25,485 bases of DNA from Palsa-459 sp035510855 (GCA_035510855.1 DATKGG010000044.1:1-25485), one strand, 5' to 3'; counted from the first letter of the stretch, positions 1-8,645 are shown. Numbers and translations are program-made. Notes: generated from the sequence alone by a model not told the origin.

Positions 1-2129
1 GCTCGTACAAGTCGTCGCGTCGGCACCTCGCGGTGCTCCCGACCACCGGCGAGCGAGTGCTGGTCGGTCCCGGCGAGAACGCCGGCGTCCTGGACGCCGG
101 CGACGGCATTGCGGTCGCCATTCGCATCGAGTCGCACAACCATCCCTCCGCGATCGAGCCGCACCAGGGCGCGGCGACGGGGGTCGGGGGGATCCTGCGC
201 GACATCTTCACCATGGGTGCGCGGCCGCTGTGCGTCATGGACCCGCTGTTCTTCGGTGAGCTCGACGAGCCGCGTCAACGGTGGCTGTTCGACGGCGTGG
301 TCGCGGGCATCTCGAGCTACGGCAACTCCGTCGGTGTCCCAACGGTCGGCGGGGAGCTCACCTTTGACTCGAAGTACGCCGAGAACCCGCTCGTCAACGT
401 CCTGTGCATGGGTGCGATGCCAGTCGGTCGACTCGTCCTCGGGCGGGCGAGCGGCGTGGGAAACGTCGCGGTCCTGCTCGGTGCAACCACCGGTCGCGAC
501 GGCATCGGGGGCGTCTCGATGCTCGCCTCGTCGGGATTCGACACGAGCAGCGACGCCGACGACTCGTTGCGCCCGAGCGTGCAGGTCGGCGACCCCTACG
601 AGGAGAAGCGTCTCATCGAGGCGTGCCTCGAGCTGCTCGACGATGGCCTCGTCGTCGGGATCCAGGACCTGGGCGGTGCCGGGCTTGCGTGCGCGACGAG
701 CGAGACCGCGGCGCGCGCAGGACTCGGGATGGACGTCGACGTGACTGTCGTGCCGCGGCGCGAGCCGGGCATGGTGCCCGCCGAGGTCATGACCTCAGAG
801 AGCCAGGAGCGCATGCTTGCGATCGTCGAGCCCGCGCACGTCGAGGAGGTCCTGGCGGTGTGCGCTCGGTGGGAGGTCCTGGCCACCGCGATCGGCCGGG
901 TGACCGAGCCCACCGGTGGGGCGTCGGGCACTCGTGTTGGCTGGCTCCGGATCCGCGAGGGCATCGACGGTCCCGTGCTCGCCGAGGTGCCCGCCGCGGC
1001 GCTCGCGGACGACGCGCCGAGCTACGACCGTCCCCGTCGGCGGCCCGCGGATCTGGACGCGCGCCTCGCGGACGACCCGACCGACGATGAGCCGCAGGGC
1101 TCGTGCCGCGACGACCTCATGGGCCTCGTCGTCGACCCCGCGCCGGTGTACCGCCAGTACGACCACCAGCTGTTCTTGAACACCGTCGTCGGCCCGGGTG
1201 GCGACGCCGCGCTGCTCCGGCTCGGTGGCCCGGGACTGCCCGCCTCGACGCGGGGCGTCGCGCTCACGACGGACTCGAATCCGCGTGCCTGCGCGCTCGA
1301 CCCGCGCGGTGGCACCGCCCTCGTCCTCGCCGAGTCGATCGCCAACCTCGCGTGCGTCGGCGCCCGCCCCGCTGCCGTCGTCAACTGCCTCAACTTCGGC
1401 AACCCCGAGCACGAAGAGGTCATGTGGCAGCTCGTCGAGTGCGTCGGCGGGCTGGCCGATGCGTGCCGGACGTTCGGCCTGCCCGTGATCGGGGGCAACG
1501 TCTCGCTGTACAACGAGTCCTCGGGGGTCGACATCGACCCCACGCCCGTGCTCGGCGTGCTCGGCATCGTCGACGAGCTGGTTGGCGTCCCGCCCGGGGC
1601 TGCCCTGTCGCGCGGCGACACGATTGTGCTCTTGGGCGAGCGTGACGGGCGCGGCGAGCGTCCCCACCGCCTCGGTGGGTCGGCATGGGCCGCGCGTCGC
1701 GGTCGGCGCGGGGGCACCCCACCTGACCTCGACCCGGTCGCGCACCAGCGTGTCTGTGACCTCGTGGTCGACCTGGTCGCGCCGTCGCTGCGCGCCGAGC
1801 CGGTCGCCGTGCGCGCCGTTCGCGACGTGTCGTCCGGCGGCTTGGCAGTGACACTCGCGGAGCTCTGCTGCATTGGCAACGTCGGCGCGATCGTCGCGGG
1901 ACTGCACGGGCACCGCGAGCTGTTCTGCGAGCAGCCCTCGAGGTTCGTCGTGGCGACGCGGGATCCCGACGCGATCGGCTTCGCGGCACATGCCGCGGGC
2001 GTCCCGTTCAGCATGTTCGGCGTGGCCGACGGCGATCGGCTCGTCGTCGAGGGGTTGTGCGACGTGTCGGTCGCCGATCTGCGCGTGGCCGCCGGGAGGT
2101 TGCGCCACGACGCGGTCGTCGCGCGCTGA
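1..2129 (+). CDS. purL: Phosphoribosylformylglycinamidine synthase subunit PurL, 5'-truncated by window edge
   Basis: PurL converts formylglycinamide ribonucleotide (FGAR) plus ATP and glutamine-derived ammonia to FGAM, the fourth step of cytosolic purine synthesis. The frame is already open at nt 3 and reads SYKSSRRHLAVLPTTGERV, which matches the motif after the conserved EHCSYKSS of small-type PurL. The start codon and roughly 50 residues therefore lie outside the window, and 708 codons are visible. Family motifs include VGPGENAG, RIESHNHPSAIEPHQGAATGVGG (ATP/Mg binding), GDPYEEKRLIEA, IQDLGGAGLACA and, in the second half, NCLNFGNPE and VIGGNVSLYNES. There is no glutaminase domain, so it should work with separate PurQ and PurS. 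The first GTG inside the window (33) is internal, not a start. It ends 40 nt before a convergent PHP gene, with a hairpin between. Identification is very secure; only the 5' end is unknown. Confidence 0.97.
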   Translation, partial: SYKSSRRHLAVLPTTGERVLVGPGENAGVLDAGDGIAVAIRIESHNHPSAIEPHQGAATGVGGILRDIFTMGARPLCVMDPLFFGELDEPRQRWLFDGVVAGISSYGNSVGVPTVGGELTFDSKYAENPLVNVLCMGAMPVGRLVLGRASGVGNVAVLLGATTGRDGIGGVSMLASSGFDTSSDADDSLRPSVQVGDPYEEKRLIEACLELLDDGLVVGIQDLGGAGLACATSETAARAGLGMDVDVTVVPRREPGMVPAEVMTSESQERMLAIVEPAHVEEVLAVCARWEVLATAIGRVTEPTGGASGTRVGWLRIREGIDGPVLAEVPAAALADDAPSYDRPRRRPADLDARLADDPTDDEPQGSCRDDLMGLVVDPAPVYRQYDHQLFLNTVVGPGGDAALLRLGGPGLPASTRGVALTTDSNPRACALDPRGGTALVLAESIANLACVGARPAAVVNCLNFGNPEHEEVMWQLVECVGGLADACRTFGLPVIGGNVSLYNESSGVDIDPTPVLGVLGIVDELVGVPPGAALSRGDTIVLLGERDGRGERPHRLGGSAWAARRGRRGGTPPDLDPVAHQRVCDLVVDLVAPSLRAEPVAVRAVRDVSSGGLAVTLAELCCIGNVGAIVAGLHGHRELFCEQPSRFVVATRDPDAIGFAAHAAGVPFSMFGVADGDRLVVEGLCDVSVADLRVAAGRLRHDAVVAR

Positions 2130-2148
2130 CCGAGTCGCTCGTGCGCCC

Positions 2149-2172
2149 CTGAGCGCCGATCGCGGCGCTCAG
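2149..2172. terminator. Inverted repeat between convergent purL and PHP gene
   Basis: A perfect 9-bp stem with a 6-nt loop (ctgagcgcc / gatcgc / ggcgctcag) lies in the 40-nt gap between convergent genes, and its right arm contains the stop codon of the minus-strand gene. The position and symmetry suit a bidirectional terminator. No T-tract follows on either side, so intrinsic activity is uncertain. Confidence 0.5.
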
Positions 2173-3089
2173 ACGTGGGGGCGCGTGGCCTCGAGCTCGT
2201 CCAGCAGCTCGTCGGGAACCGCGAGGCTGCCCGTGCCCCGACCAAGGACGAGGTCCGGCTTGACCGAACCGTGGTAGTCGGACCCCCCGGTCGGCACGAC
2301 GCCGTGCCGTCGAGCGAGCGACGCGAGGAGCTGGGTCTCGAGCTTGTCGTGTCGCGAGTAGTACGACTCGAGCCCGGTGAGCCCGTTGGCGACGAGCCGC
2401 TCGAGCACCGGCTCGACGCGACGCTCGATCGCGTCGAGCGTCCGATCGTCGGACCCGACATCGGGCATCAGGGTGATGAGCGGGTGCGCGAGCGAGGTGA
2501 GGGCGCCGTCAGCGCGAGCAGCGGCGCTTGCCTCGGCGACCGACACGTGCGCCTTGTCCACGTAGGCCGCACCCTTCGAGCCGAGGAGCGCGTCGAAGAC
2601 CCCCTGGAGGTTCGAGAACTCGGCGGGGTACAGGCGCAAGAGCGCGTTGGCGAAGTGGGGGCGCCCGATGGAGGTGGTCAGCTCGTCCCCGGACGCTCGG
2701 ACCTCCTCGATCGTGACCCGGTCGTAGCCGAGCTCGGCCAGTCTCTCGAGCAAAGCCTCGTTGCGACGCTCGCGATCGCCCGAGAGCGTGGCGAGGAGCC
2801 GGCGAAGCTCGGAGTCCTCGTCGTCCGAGATGAAGTAGCAGAGCACGTGCACGCTGCGTCCCTCATCGAGGCACGAGATCTCCGCAGCTCGAATCGCACG
2901 GACGCCCAGGTCCGCGCACGCCACGTCGAAGGCGTCGAATCCCGCGACGGTGTCGTGGTCCGTGAGTGCGACCGCGGTGAGCCCCGCGTCGACGGCAAGG
3001 CGGGCAAGCCGCTCGGGCGGATCGGTCCCGTCCGAGCACGACGAGTGGCAGTGCAGGTCGATCACCGCCCCGAGCGTACTGAGAGGCAT
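2169..3089 (-). CDS. PHP-domain metal-dependent phosphoesterase (YciV/RnaAM-like)
   Basis: This is a 306-residue cytosolic protein of the polymerase-and-histidinol-phosphatase (PHP) family, which hydrolyses phosphoesters using clustered metal ions. The N-terminal metal-binding signature is complete: IDLHCHSSCSDGTDPP at about residues 10-25, then LTDHDT. Further on come AAEIS, the LAHP block and GGSDYHGS near the C-terminus. Relatives include E. coli YciV (RNase AM, also a 3',5'-nucleoside bisphosphate phosphatase), so an exonuclease or nucleotide phosphatase role is the best guess; the substrate cannot be read from sequence. The start chosen is ATG at 3089, with a GAGG about 11 nt upstream; a GTG at 3065 directly before IDLHCHS is an alternative. 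It is divergent from purF across 118 nt and convergent with purL. No polymerase domain is attached. Confidence 0.9.
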   Translation of the reverse strand: MPLSTLGAVIDLHCHSSCSDGTDPPERLARLAVDAGLTAVALTDHDTVAGFDAFDVACADLGVRAIRAAEISCLDEGRSVHVLCYFISDDEDSELRRLLATLSGDRERRNEALLERLAELGYDRVTIEEVRASGDELTTSIGRPHFANALLRLYPAEFSNLQGVFDALLGSKGAAYVDKAHVSVAEASAAARADGALTSLAHPLITLMPDVGSDDRTLDAIERRVEPVLERLVANGLTGLESYYSRHDKLETQLLASLARRHGVVPTGGSDYHGSVKPDLVLGRGTGSLAVPDELLDELEATRPHV

Positions 3090-3207
3090 GTGACGGACCT
3101 CGAGGGACGATCTCTCCCGGTACCGTGCGTGTCGGACGCGATCCCTATGAGAGACTGGTGCGACATGCGCTCTGTGACGGCCCCGGCCTCGATCGGCGGG
3201 TGACGAG

Positions 3208-4611
3208 GTGAAAGAGGCCTGCGGCGTCGTCGCGGTGTCCTACCCCGGACGGGAGGTCTCACGGCTCGTCTTTGACGCCCTGTACGCGTTGCAGCACCGG
3301 GGCCAGGAGTCCGCGGGCATGGCGAGCGCCAACCACGAGACCGTGACGGTCGTGAAGGACATGGGCCTCGTCGCAGCGGTGTTCAACGATCGCAGCCTCA
3401 CCGCGCTCGACGGGCACCAGGTGATCGGACACACGCGCTACTCCACGCAGGGCGACTCCGGCTGGCACGCCGCCCAGCCCGTCTTCCGGTCCCAGGGCAG
3501 CTTCGGCTTCGCGCTCGCGCACAACGGCAACCTCACCAACACCGCCGAGCTCGCGGAGCGCGCCGGGATGCTCCCCGGCCTCCTTCTCACCGACACCGAC
3601 GTGGTCGCCGAGCTGCTCGCTGCGGCGATGGAGTCGGGCAAGTCGCTCGCCGGCGCGATGGGCTCGGTCCTGCCCATGGTCGAAGGCGCGTTCAGCTTCG
3701 TGCTCGTCGAGGAAGGTCGGGTCCACGGGATCCGCGACCCGCACGGCTTTCGGCCGCTGTGCCTCGGTCGATTCGGGGGCGTCGACGCACCTGAGGGCTG
3801 GGCCCTCGCGTCCGAGTCGCCCGCCCTCGACGTCATGGGTGCGACGTTCGTGCGCGAGGTCGCCCCCGGCGAGCTCGTCATGATCGAAGGGACGCAGTGC
3901 AGCACGACGCAGCTGCTCGTGCCCGCGCCATCCGCCAAGCTGTGCATCTTCGAGTTCGTCTACTTCGCGCGGCCCGACGCGGTGCTCGCAGGTCGAGAGG
4001 TCCACGGCGCACGGCGGCGGACCGGCGAGCTCCTCGCGCGACAGTCGCCCGTCGAGGCCGACCTCGTGATGGGCGTCCCGGACTCCGGGGTGCCCGCCGC
4101 GGAGGGCTACGCGCTCGCGAGCGGGATCCCCTTCGGGCAGGGTCTCGTCAAGAACCGCTACATCGGCCGCACGTTCATCACGCCGGACCAGAGTGCGAGG
4201 GCTCGTGGCGTCCGGCGCAAGCTGAACCCGCTGCGCGAGAACATCTTCGGCAAGCGCCTCATCGTCGTCGACGACTCCATCGTGCGCGGGACGACGACGA
4301 GGGCGATCGTGCGGATGCTGCGCGATGCCGGTGCGACCGAGGTGCACCTGCGCATCTCGTCGCCGCCGTTCCGCTGGCCGTGCTTCTACGGGATCGACAC
4401 GCCCACGCGTGACGAGTTGCTGGCGTCGCACCGCTCTATCGAGGAGATCCGGGACTTCCTCGGGTGCGACTCGATCGACTACGTGTCCTTGGACCACCTG
4501 GTCGAGGCGATCGGCGCGCCCGAGGCGGGATTCTGCGACGCGTGCCTCACCGGTCGGTACCCGACGCGCGTACCGCTCGTGGTGCGAGGTACAACCGGGG
4601 CGAAGGCGTGA
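3208..4611 (+). CDS. purF: Amidophosphoribosyltransferase, Fe-S type
   Basis: PurF catalyses the first committed step of purine synthesis: PRPP plus glutamine gives 5-phosphoribosylamine. The 467-residue protein has an N-terminal glutaminase of the Ntn class (Cys5 in CGVVAVS, the HRGQESAGMA block, AHNGNLTN near 94-101) and a C-terminal phosphoribosyltransferase domain with the PRPP loop VVDDSIVRGTT at 353-363. Cys246, Cys392, Cys443 and Cys446 (the last two in FCDACLTGRYP) sit where Bacillus-type enzymes bind a 4Fe-4S cluster. The start is GTG 3208: the frame has a stop at 3175-3177 and no other start codon between, so the propeptide ahead of Cys5 is only four residues, shorter than the 11 residues of the B. 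subtilis enzyme. The stop overlaps the purM start (GTGA), implying translational coupling. Confidence 0.97.
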   Translation: MKEACGVVAVSYPGREVSRLVFDALYALQHRGQESAGMASANHETVTVVKDMGLVAAVFNDRSLTALDGHQVIGHTRYSTQGDSGWHAAQPVFRSQGSFGFALAHNGNLTNTAELAERAGMLPGLLLTDTDVVAELLAAAMESGKSLAGAMGSVLPMVEGAFSFVLVEEGRVHGIRDPHGFRPLCLGRFGGVDAPEGWALASESPALDVMGATFVREVAPGELVMIEGTQCSTTQLLVPAPSAKLCIFEFVYFARPDAVLAGREVHGARRRTGELLARQSPVEADLVMGVPDSGVPAAEGYALASGIPFGQGLVKNRYIGRTFITPDQSARARGVRRKLNPLRENIFGKRLIVVDDSIVRGTTTRAIVRMLRDAGATEVHLRISSPPFRWPCFYGIDTPTRDELLASHRSIEEIRDFLGCDSIDYVSLDHLVEAIGAPEAGFCDACLTGRYPTRVPLVVRGTTGAKA

Positions 4612-5645
4612 CGGCTCGTCCGTCCGCCACCTACGCCGCTGCCGGAGTCGACGTCGCCGCAGGCGACGAGGCCGTGCGGCGGATCGCGGCCCAGCTCCGA
4701 TCCCTCGACCGACCGGGGGTGCTGAGCTCGATCGGCGGATTCGCGGGGCGCTTCTCCATGCGCGAGGGCGGGTGGCGCGACCCGGTGCTCGTCGCGACGA
4801 CCGACGGGGTGGGCACGAAGCTCGAGATCGCCCGGGCCCTCGGCCGGCTCGGGAGCGTCGGGCAGGACCTCGTCGCGATGTGCGTGGACGACCTCGTGTG
4901 CACGGGGGCCGAGCCGATCATCTTCCTCGACTACGTCGCGGTCGGCCTGCTCGATCCCGACAAGGTCGCCGAGCTCGTGGTGGGCATCGACGCGGCGTGC
5001 CTCGAGGTCGGCTGCGCGCTGCTCGGCGGCGAGACCGCCGAGCACCCTGGCGTGATGGCGGCGGACCAGTTCGACCTCGCTGGCTTCGCGGTCGGTGTGG
5101 TCGAGCGTGACGACCAGCTGGGGCCTGACCGCGTGCGCGACGGTGACGCACTCGTCGCGCTCGCCTCGGGCGGCCTTCGCTCCAACGGCTACGCGCTCGC
5201 TCGGCACGTCTTGTTGGAGGTTGGCCATCGCGATCTCGACGCTGCGGCATGGGAGGGGGCGGAGCGCTCGCTGGGTGACGTCCTGCTCGAGCCGAGCATC
5301 CTGTACACCCCGCACGTCCGTCGGGTGCTCGACGCGCATCCTGGGGCCATCCGCGCTGCCGCGCACGTCACCGGCGGCGGGCTCACCGCGAACCTCGCCA
5401 GAGCCTTGCCCTCGAACCTGCGCGCCGACGTCGACCGCTCGGGCATCCAGGTCCCGCGCGTGTTCACCGAGCTGCAGCGCGAGGGTGCAATCAGCGACGA
5501 CGAGATGGCACGGACGTTCAACCTGGGTATCGGCATGGTGCTCGTCGTCGACCGGTCCGCCGTCGACGACGTGGTCGCGACGCTCCGAGACGGCGGCGTG
5601 GACGCCGCGGCCGCGGGCGTCGTGCGCAACGGCGGGGCCGGCTGA
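4608..5645 (+). CDS. purM: Phosphoribosylformylglycinamidine cyclo-ligase (AIR synthetase)
   Basis: PurM closes the imidazole ring: FGAM plus ATP gives 5-aminoimidazole ribonucleotide (AIR). It thus uses the product of PurL, encoded just upstream. The 345-residue length is normal for the family. Visible motifs are TYAAAGVDVAAGDEAV at the N-terminus, TTDGVGTKLEIA (about 64-75, ATP/phosphate binding), MCVDDLVCTGAEP (91-103), GGETAEHPGVM (140-150) and SGGLRSNGYALAR (188-199). The GTG start at 4608 overlaps the purF stop by 4 nt; an upstream extension of the same frame runs inside purF and does not resemble PurM. Its own stop is followed after one base by the pyrE start. The identification is secure. 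Confidence 0.97.
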   Translation: MTARPSATYAAAGVDVAAGDEAVRRIAAQLRSLDRPGVLSSIGGFAGRFSMREGGWRDPVLVATTDGVGTKLEIARALGRLGSVGQDLVAMCVDDLVCTGAEPIIFLDYVAVGLLDPDKVAELVVGIDAACLEVGCALLGGETAEHPGVMAADQFDLAGFAVGVVERDDQLGPDRVRDGDALVALASGGLRSNGYALARHVLLEVGHRDLDAAAWEGAERSLGDVLLEPSILYTPHVRRVLDAHPGAIRAAAHVTGGGLTANLARALPSNLRADVDRSGIQVPRVFTELQREGAISDDEMARTFNLGIGMVLVVDRSAVDDVVATLRDGGVDAAAAGVVRNGGAG

Positions 5646-5646
5646 C

Positions 5647-6216
5647 GTGTCGGGCCTGGTCGATGAGGACGTGAAGTCGGCGCTGGTCGCGCACCTCTTG
5701 GAGCACGCCGTCATGCGCGGTGACTTCACGCTCAAGAGCGGGCGCACGACGAGCTGGTTCATCGACGCCAAGCAGACGGCCTGTCGGCCCGAGGCGATGC
5801 TGCTCGTCGCCGACGCCGTGCTCGCGGTCGCGCCAGAGTCGACCACGGCGATCGGGGGGCTCACGATGGGGGCCGACCCCGTCGCGTACGTCGCGGCCGC
5901 GGTCGCGGCGACCAGGGGGCGGCCGATCAAGGTCTTCAGCGTCCGCAAGGAGGCGAAGGACCACGGCGGCGGGGGGCGGATCGCCGGCGCGCTCGACCCC
6001 GGCGACAAGGTCGTGCTCACAGAGGACGCCACCACGCGAGGCACGTCGCTGCTCGAGGCCGCGCACGTCGTGCGCGACCTGGGTGCCGAGCCCATCCTCT
6101 TGTGCGCGCTCGTGGATCGCGGGGGCACGTGCGGGGCGATGGCGGCGGCAGAGGGCATCGCGTTCACCGCGATCGTGACCGCCGAGGACCTGGGCTTCGG
6201 GTACGAAGGGGGCTAG
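5647..6216 (+). CDS. pyrE: Orotate phosphoribosyltransferase
   Basis: PyrE joins orotate to PRPP, giving orotidine 5'-monophosphate in de novo pyrimidine synthesis. The protein has 189 residues. It shows GDFTLKSGRTTSWFIDAKQ (orotate/phosphate site, about 25-43), the flexible catalytic loop VRKEAKDHG (99-107) and the type-I PRPP loop VVLTEDATTRGTS (122-134), whose TEDATTRGTS form is typical of OPRTases. The GTG start at 5647 lies one base after the purM stop and no other start fits. A pyrimidine gene inside a purine operon makes sense because both pathways draw on PRPP. The next gene begins at the base after its TAG stop, so the glycosyltransferase is probably cotranscribed. Confidence 0.95.
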   Translation: MSGLVDEDVKSALVAHLLEHAVMRGDFTLKSGRTTSWFIDAKQTACRPEAMLLVADAVLAVAPESTTAIGGLTMGADPVAYVAAAVAATRGRPIKVFSVRKEAKDHGGGGRIAGALDPGDKVVLTEDATTRGTSLLEAAHVVRDLGAEPILLCALVDRGGTCGAMAAAEGIAFTAIVTAEDLGFGYEGG

Positions 6217-7563
6217 GTGACCGCGACGCCGGCGCCGGCGCGCCGCACGTCGGTCCGAGCACCAGCGCAGTGGCGTCGCCGCCTCGCCGGAGCACTCGAG
6301 ACGATCGACCGGCACGCGGTCGTGTCGATGCTGGCGGGGCTCTGTCTGCTCGGCCTGCTCTCGTGGTACGTCGCGTGGCACGTGCCGACGTCCAACTGGC
6401 TGTTCACCAGCAACTATGCAGTCGGGTTCAAGGACCTCACCTACCGGATCCAGAACGTCGAGAGCGTCCGACACCTGGGCGTCCTGTACTACGCGCAGAT
6501 CGATCGCCTGCAGTACTTCGTGTACCCGCCCGCGGCGCTGTGGATCTTCTGGCCGCTCACCTGGGTGGGGTTCTTCACGGGCGAGATCCTCTGGACGCTC
6601 GCGTCGCTGCTCGCGCTCGCCTGGCTGATCGCTTCGGCCGCACGCTTCGCGTGCCGGTGGCGCTGGCAGAAGGCGTGGGCGGTGTCGCTCTTGGCGGCGA
6701 CGCCACTCAGTACGCTCGTCTTGCAACCCGTCGGCGTCCACCTCGCGCTCGGCCAAGTCGGCCTGTTCCTCGCCGCGGCCGCGACGTTCGACATCCTGTG
6801 CGTACGCAACCGCTGCCGTGGATTCCTCACCGGGGTCACTGCCGCACTCAAGCTCTACCCGATCGTTTACTTCGCGATCTTCGCGCTGCGTCGGGAGTGG
6901 CGCGCGCTCGGCAACGCGGTCGCGGGCCTCGTCGCCACGACCGCGGTGGCCTGGATCGTCTTTCCGTCCTACAGCGCGACGTACTTCTTCCATCGGCTCA
7001 TCGGCGGCAATGAACTGCGCCACTACTGGGGCAACCTCCACTGGCTGTCGTCCAGCTCGAGCGTCTACACCTTCTTCTTCCGCCAGCCATTCACCGGCTC
7101 GCCTTCCGAGCGTGACGCGGGACTCGCGCTGTGCGTGGCGGTCCTCGCCTTCGGCGTGTACGCGGCGTGGAGCCAGCTCCGAGAGGGTCGCGAGGCTGGC
7201 GCTCTGCTCTGCGTCGCGCAGGCCTCGACCATCGGCTCGCCGGTTGCGTGGGACCACTACTTCTTCTGGGTCGTCCTCGTGCCCTTCGTTCTTGTCGAGC
7301 GAGGTCGGCTTGAGTGGTTTCGGACCACGGCGCTCTCGCTGTTCCTGCTCGCGTGCCTCGTCCCGTTCCGGCTGGCTCGCAACGAGAGCCTCTCGCACCG
7401 CGGTTACGGCGGGACGTTCATCGTGATCTTCATCTCGCGCAACGCGCTGATCGCCGTGTCGCTCCTGTGGCTGGTCGCCGCGGTGCTCCCGTGGACTCGC
7501 CGCGGCACGGCTCAGTCGAGCGCGGCGACCATCGAGTCGCACCAGCTGCGAAGCGCGGGATAG
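6217..7563 (+). CDS. GT87-family (DUF2029) polyprenyl-phosphate-dependent membrane glycosyltransferase
   Basis: This is a 448-residue polytopic membrane protein with about ten hydrophobic segments, starting with one at about residues 35-55. It shows hallmarks of the GT-C fold GT87/DUF2029 family (mycobacterial PimE and relatives): an extracytoplasmic loop with YPP at 103-105, LGQVG at 178-182, and ALKLYP at 210-215. Such enzymes transfer mannose or arabinose from decaprenyl-phosphate sugars to cell-envelope glycolipids; sugar and acceptor cannot be inferred here. The expected acidic catalytic residue early in the first loop is not obvious. The GTG start at 6217 directly abuts the pyrE stop, and no separate promoter is evident, so it seems to depend on the purF-purM-pyrE transcript. 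The last 52 nt overlap, antisense, the 3' end of the serine hydrolase gene. Confidence 0.8.
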   Translation: MTATPAPARRTSVRAPAQWRRRLAGALETIDRHAVVSMLAGLCLLGLLSWYVAWHVPTSNWLFTSNYAVGFKDLTYRIQNVESVRHLGVLYYAQIDRLQYFVYPPAALWIFWPLTWVGFFTGEILWTLASLLALAWLIASAARFACRWRWQKAWAVSLLAATPLSTLVLQPVGVHLALGQVGLFLAAAATFDILCVRNRCRGFLTGVTAALKLYPIVYFAIFALRREWRALGNAVAGLVATTAVAWIVFPSYSATYFFHRLIGGNELRHYWGNLHWLSSSSSVYTFFFRQPFTGSPSERDAGLALCVAVLAFGVYAAWSQLREGREAGALLCVAQASTIGSPVAWDHYFFWVVLVPFVLVERGRLEWFRTTALSLFLLACLVPFRLARNESLSHRGYGGTFIVIFISRNALIAVSLLWLVAAVLPWTRRGTAQSSAATIESHQLRSAG

Positions 7564-8564
7564 CCGACGGCGGGGGTGTGCCCGAGGCGGACCACGACGC
7601 AGTCGCGAGCCGGGCAGACGACGGCGCGCTGGCCCTCGTAGCCGCTCGCCCAGAACGTGCCTTGGGCGTCCAGCCACCAGTGGTGCGAGTAGTAGGTGTT
7701 CGCGACGGTGGTGTCCTGGCTCACCGGCACCTGGGCGTCGGCGACCCAGGCGGCGTCGAGGAGCCTCGCGCCGTCCCACTCGCCGCCACGCAGGTACAGC
7801 GTCGCGAACTTGGCGAAGCTGCGCGCGGAGCAGTAGACGTAGCTCGAGCCGACGAACGTGCCGACGTCGTCACAGGTGATCCTCGCGTCGTGCATGCCGA
7901 GCGGTCCGAAGAGCGAGTCGGCGAGGAACCGGACCGTGTCGTCGCCGCGCCCGACGACGTCGCCCACGATCGAGGCGATGAGGTTGGACGTTCCCGAGGA
8001 GTAGTTGAACGTCGTCCCCGGGTCGTGGGCGAGCTCGTGGGCTGCGGCGAACGCGGCGACGTCGGTCTTGCCCGAGCCGAACAGCATCTCGATCACGTCG
8101 GAGATCGAGTCGTCGACGTAGTCCTCGGTCCAGGCGAGCCCGTCGCGCATCTGGAGGAGCTGGCGGAGCGTGATCGCACGGCGCGGATCGCCGAGCTCGG
8201 ACCATGCGGCAATGCGCGCAGGCGCGTCGAGGTCGAGGCGACCCTGGCCGACGAGGATGCCGACAGCCGCGTGCAGGACCGACTTCGCAATGGACCAGCT
8301 GAGCAGCGGCGTCGTGGCCGTGACCGGTGTCGGCGCGTGCGTGAAGCTCGGCAGCGCGCCGCCGTAGCGCTCGGCGACGATCCGGCCGTGCTGGACGACC
8401 ACGACGGCGTAGGTCTCGGCGAGCTCGGGGTCCGTAAAGGCGCGATCGACGAGCGCGTCCACCGCGTCGGTCGCCTCGCCCTCGGGCCACGCGCCGGTCG
8501 GCCACGCGACGCCGTCGGGCTGCGGCGCCGAGCTCGGTCGGGCATTGGCGGGCGTCTCGGACAT
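7512..8564 (-). CDS. Serine hydrolase of the beta-lactamase/class C PBP family (COG1680)
   Basis: This 350-residue protein has the penicillin-recognising serine hydrolase fold. The nucleophile motif is SIAK (Ser91-Lys94), followed by LRQLLQMRDGLAW (about 133-145) and the second catalytic motif Tyr188-Ser-Ser (NYSSGTSN), the usual YxS form of esterase-like members. A conventional KTG is absent; LGHTP near the C-terminus is in the expected place. Members act as esterases, DD-peptidases, amidohydrolases or 6-aminohexanoate-dimer hydrolases, so the substrate is open. The ATG at 8564 is preferred because the family alignment begins soon after; the frame stays open far upstream but overlaps a divergent gene there. 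No signal peptide is seen, which argues for a cytosolic enzyme. Its 3' end overlaps the glycosyltransferase gene by 52 nt, tail to tail. Confidence 0.85.
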   Translation of the reverse strand: MSETPANARPSSAPQPDGVAWPTGAWPEGEATDAVDALVDRAFTDPELAETYAVVVVQHGRIVAERYGGALPSFTHAPTPVTATTPLLSWSIAKSVLHAAVGILVGQGRLDLDAPARIAAWSELGDPRRAITLRQLLQMRDGLAWTEDYVDDSISDVIEMLFGSGKTDVAAFAAAHELAHDPGTTFNYSSGTSNLIASIVGDVVGRGDDTVRFLADSLFGPLGMHDARITCDDVGTFVGSSYVYCSARSFAKFATLYLRGGEWDGARLLDAAWVADAQVPVSQDTTVANTYYSHHWWLDAQGTFWASGYEGQRAVVCPARDCVVVRLGHTPAVGYPALRSWCDSMVAALD

Positions 8565-8602
8565 GTCAGAGGCTTGCACGCGAGGCGACGGCGCGTGCCC
8601 GG

Positions 8603-8608
8603 TACCCT
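8603..8608 (+). promoter_or_regulatory. Possible -10 element for the COG4280-like membrane operon
   Basis: TACCCT matches the actinobacterial TANNNT -10 pattern, 37 nt before the GTG start at 8646. No convincing -35 hexamer is seen. The site lies in the 81-bp gap between divergent genes. Confidence 0.3.
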
Positions 8609-8645
8609 CGAGCGGTGCGGACGATGACGAGACGGGCGCGGTGAG

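Noticed and set aside
795..2461. Long open frames antisense to purL and into the PHP gene (up to 479 codons)
   Set aside because: High GC keeps shadow frames open; the translations are Arg/Pro/Ser-rich without any family motif, while the plus strand encodes PurL with all motifs.
5518..7779. A 753-codon antisense frame across pyrE and the glycosyltransferase
   Set aside because: The composition is Arg/Glu/Asp-rich and low in hydrophobics with no motif; the plus-strand genes explain the DNA fully.
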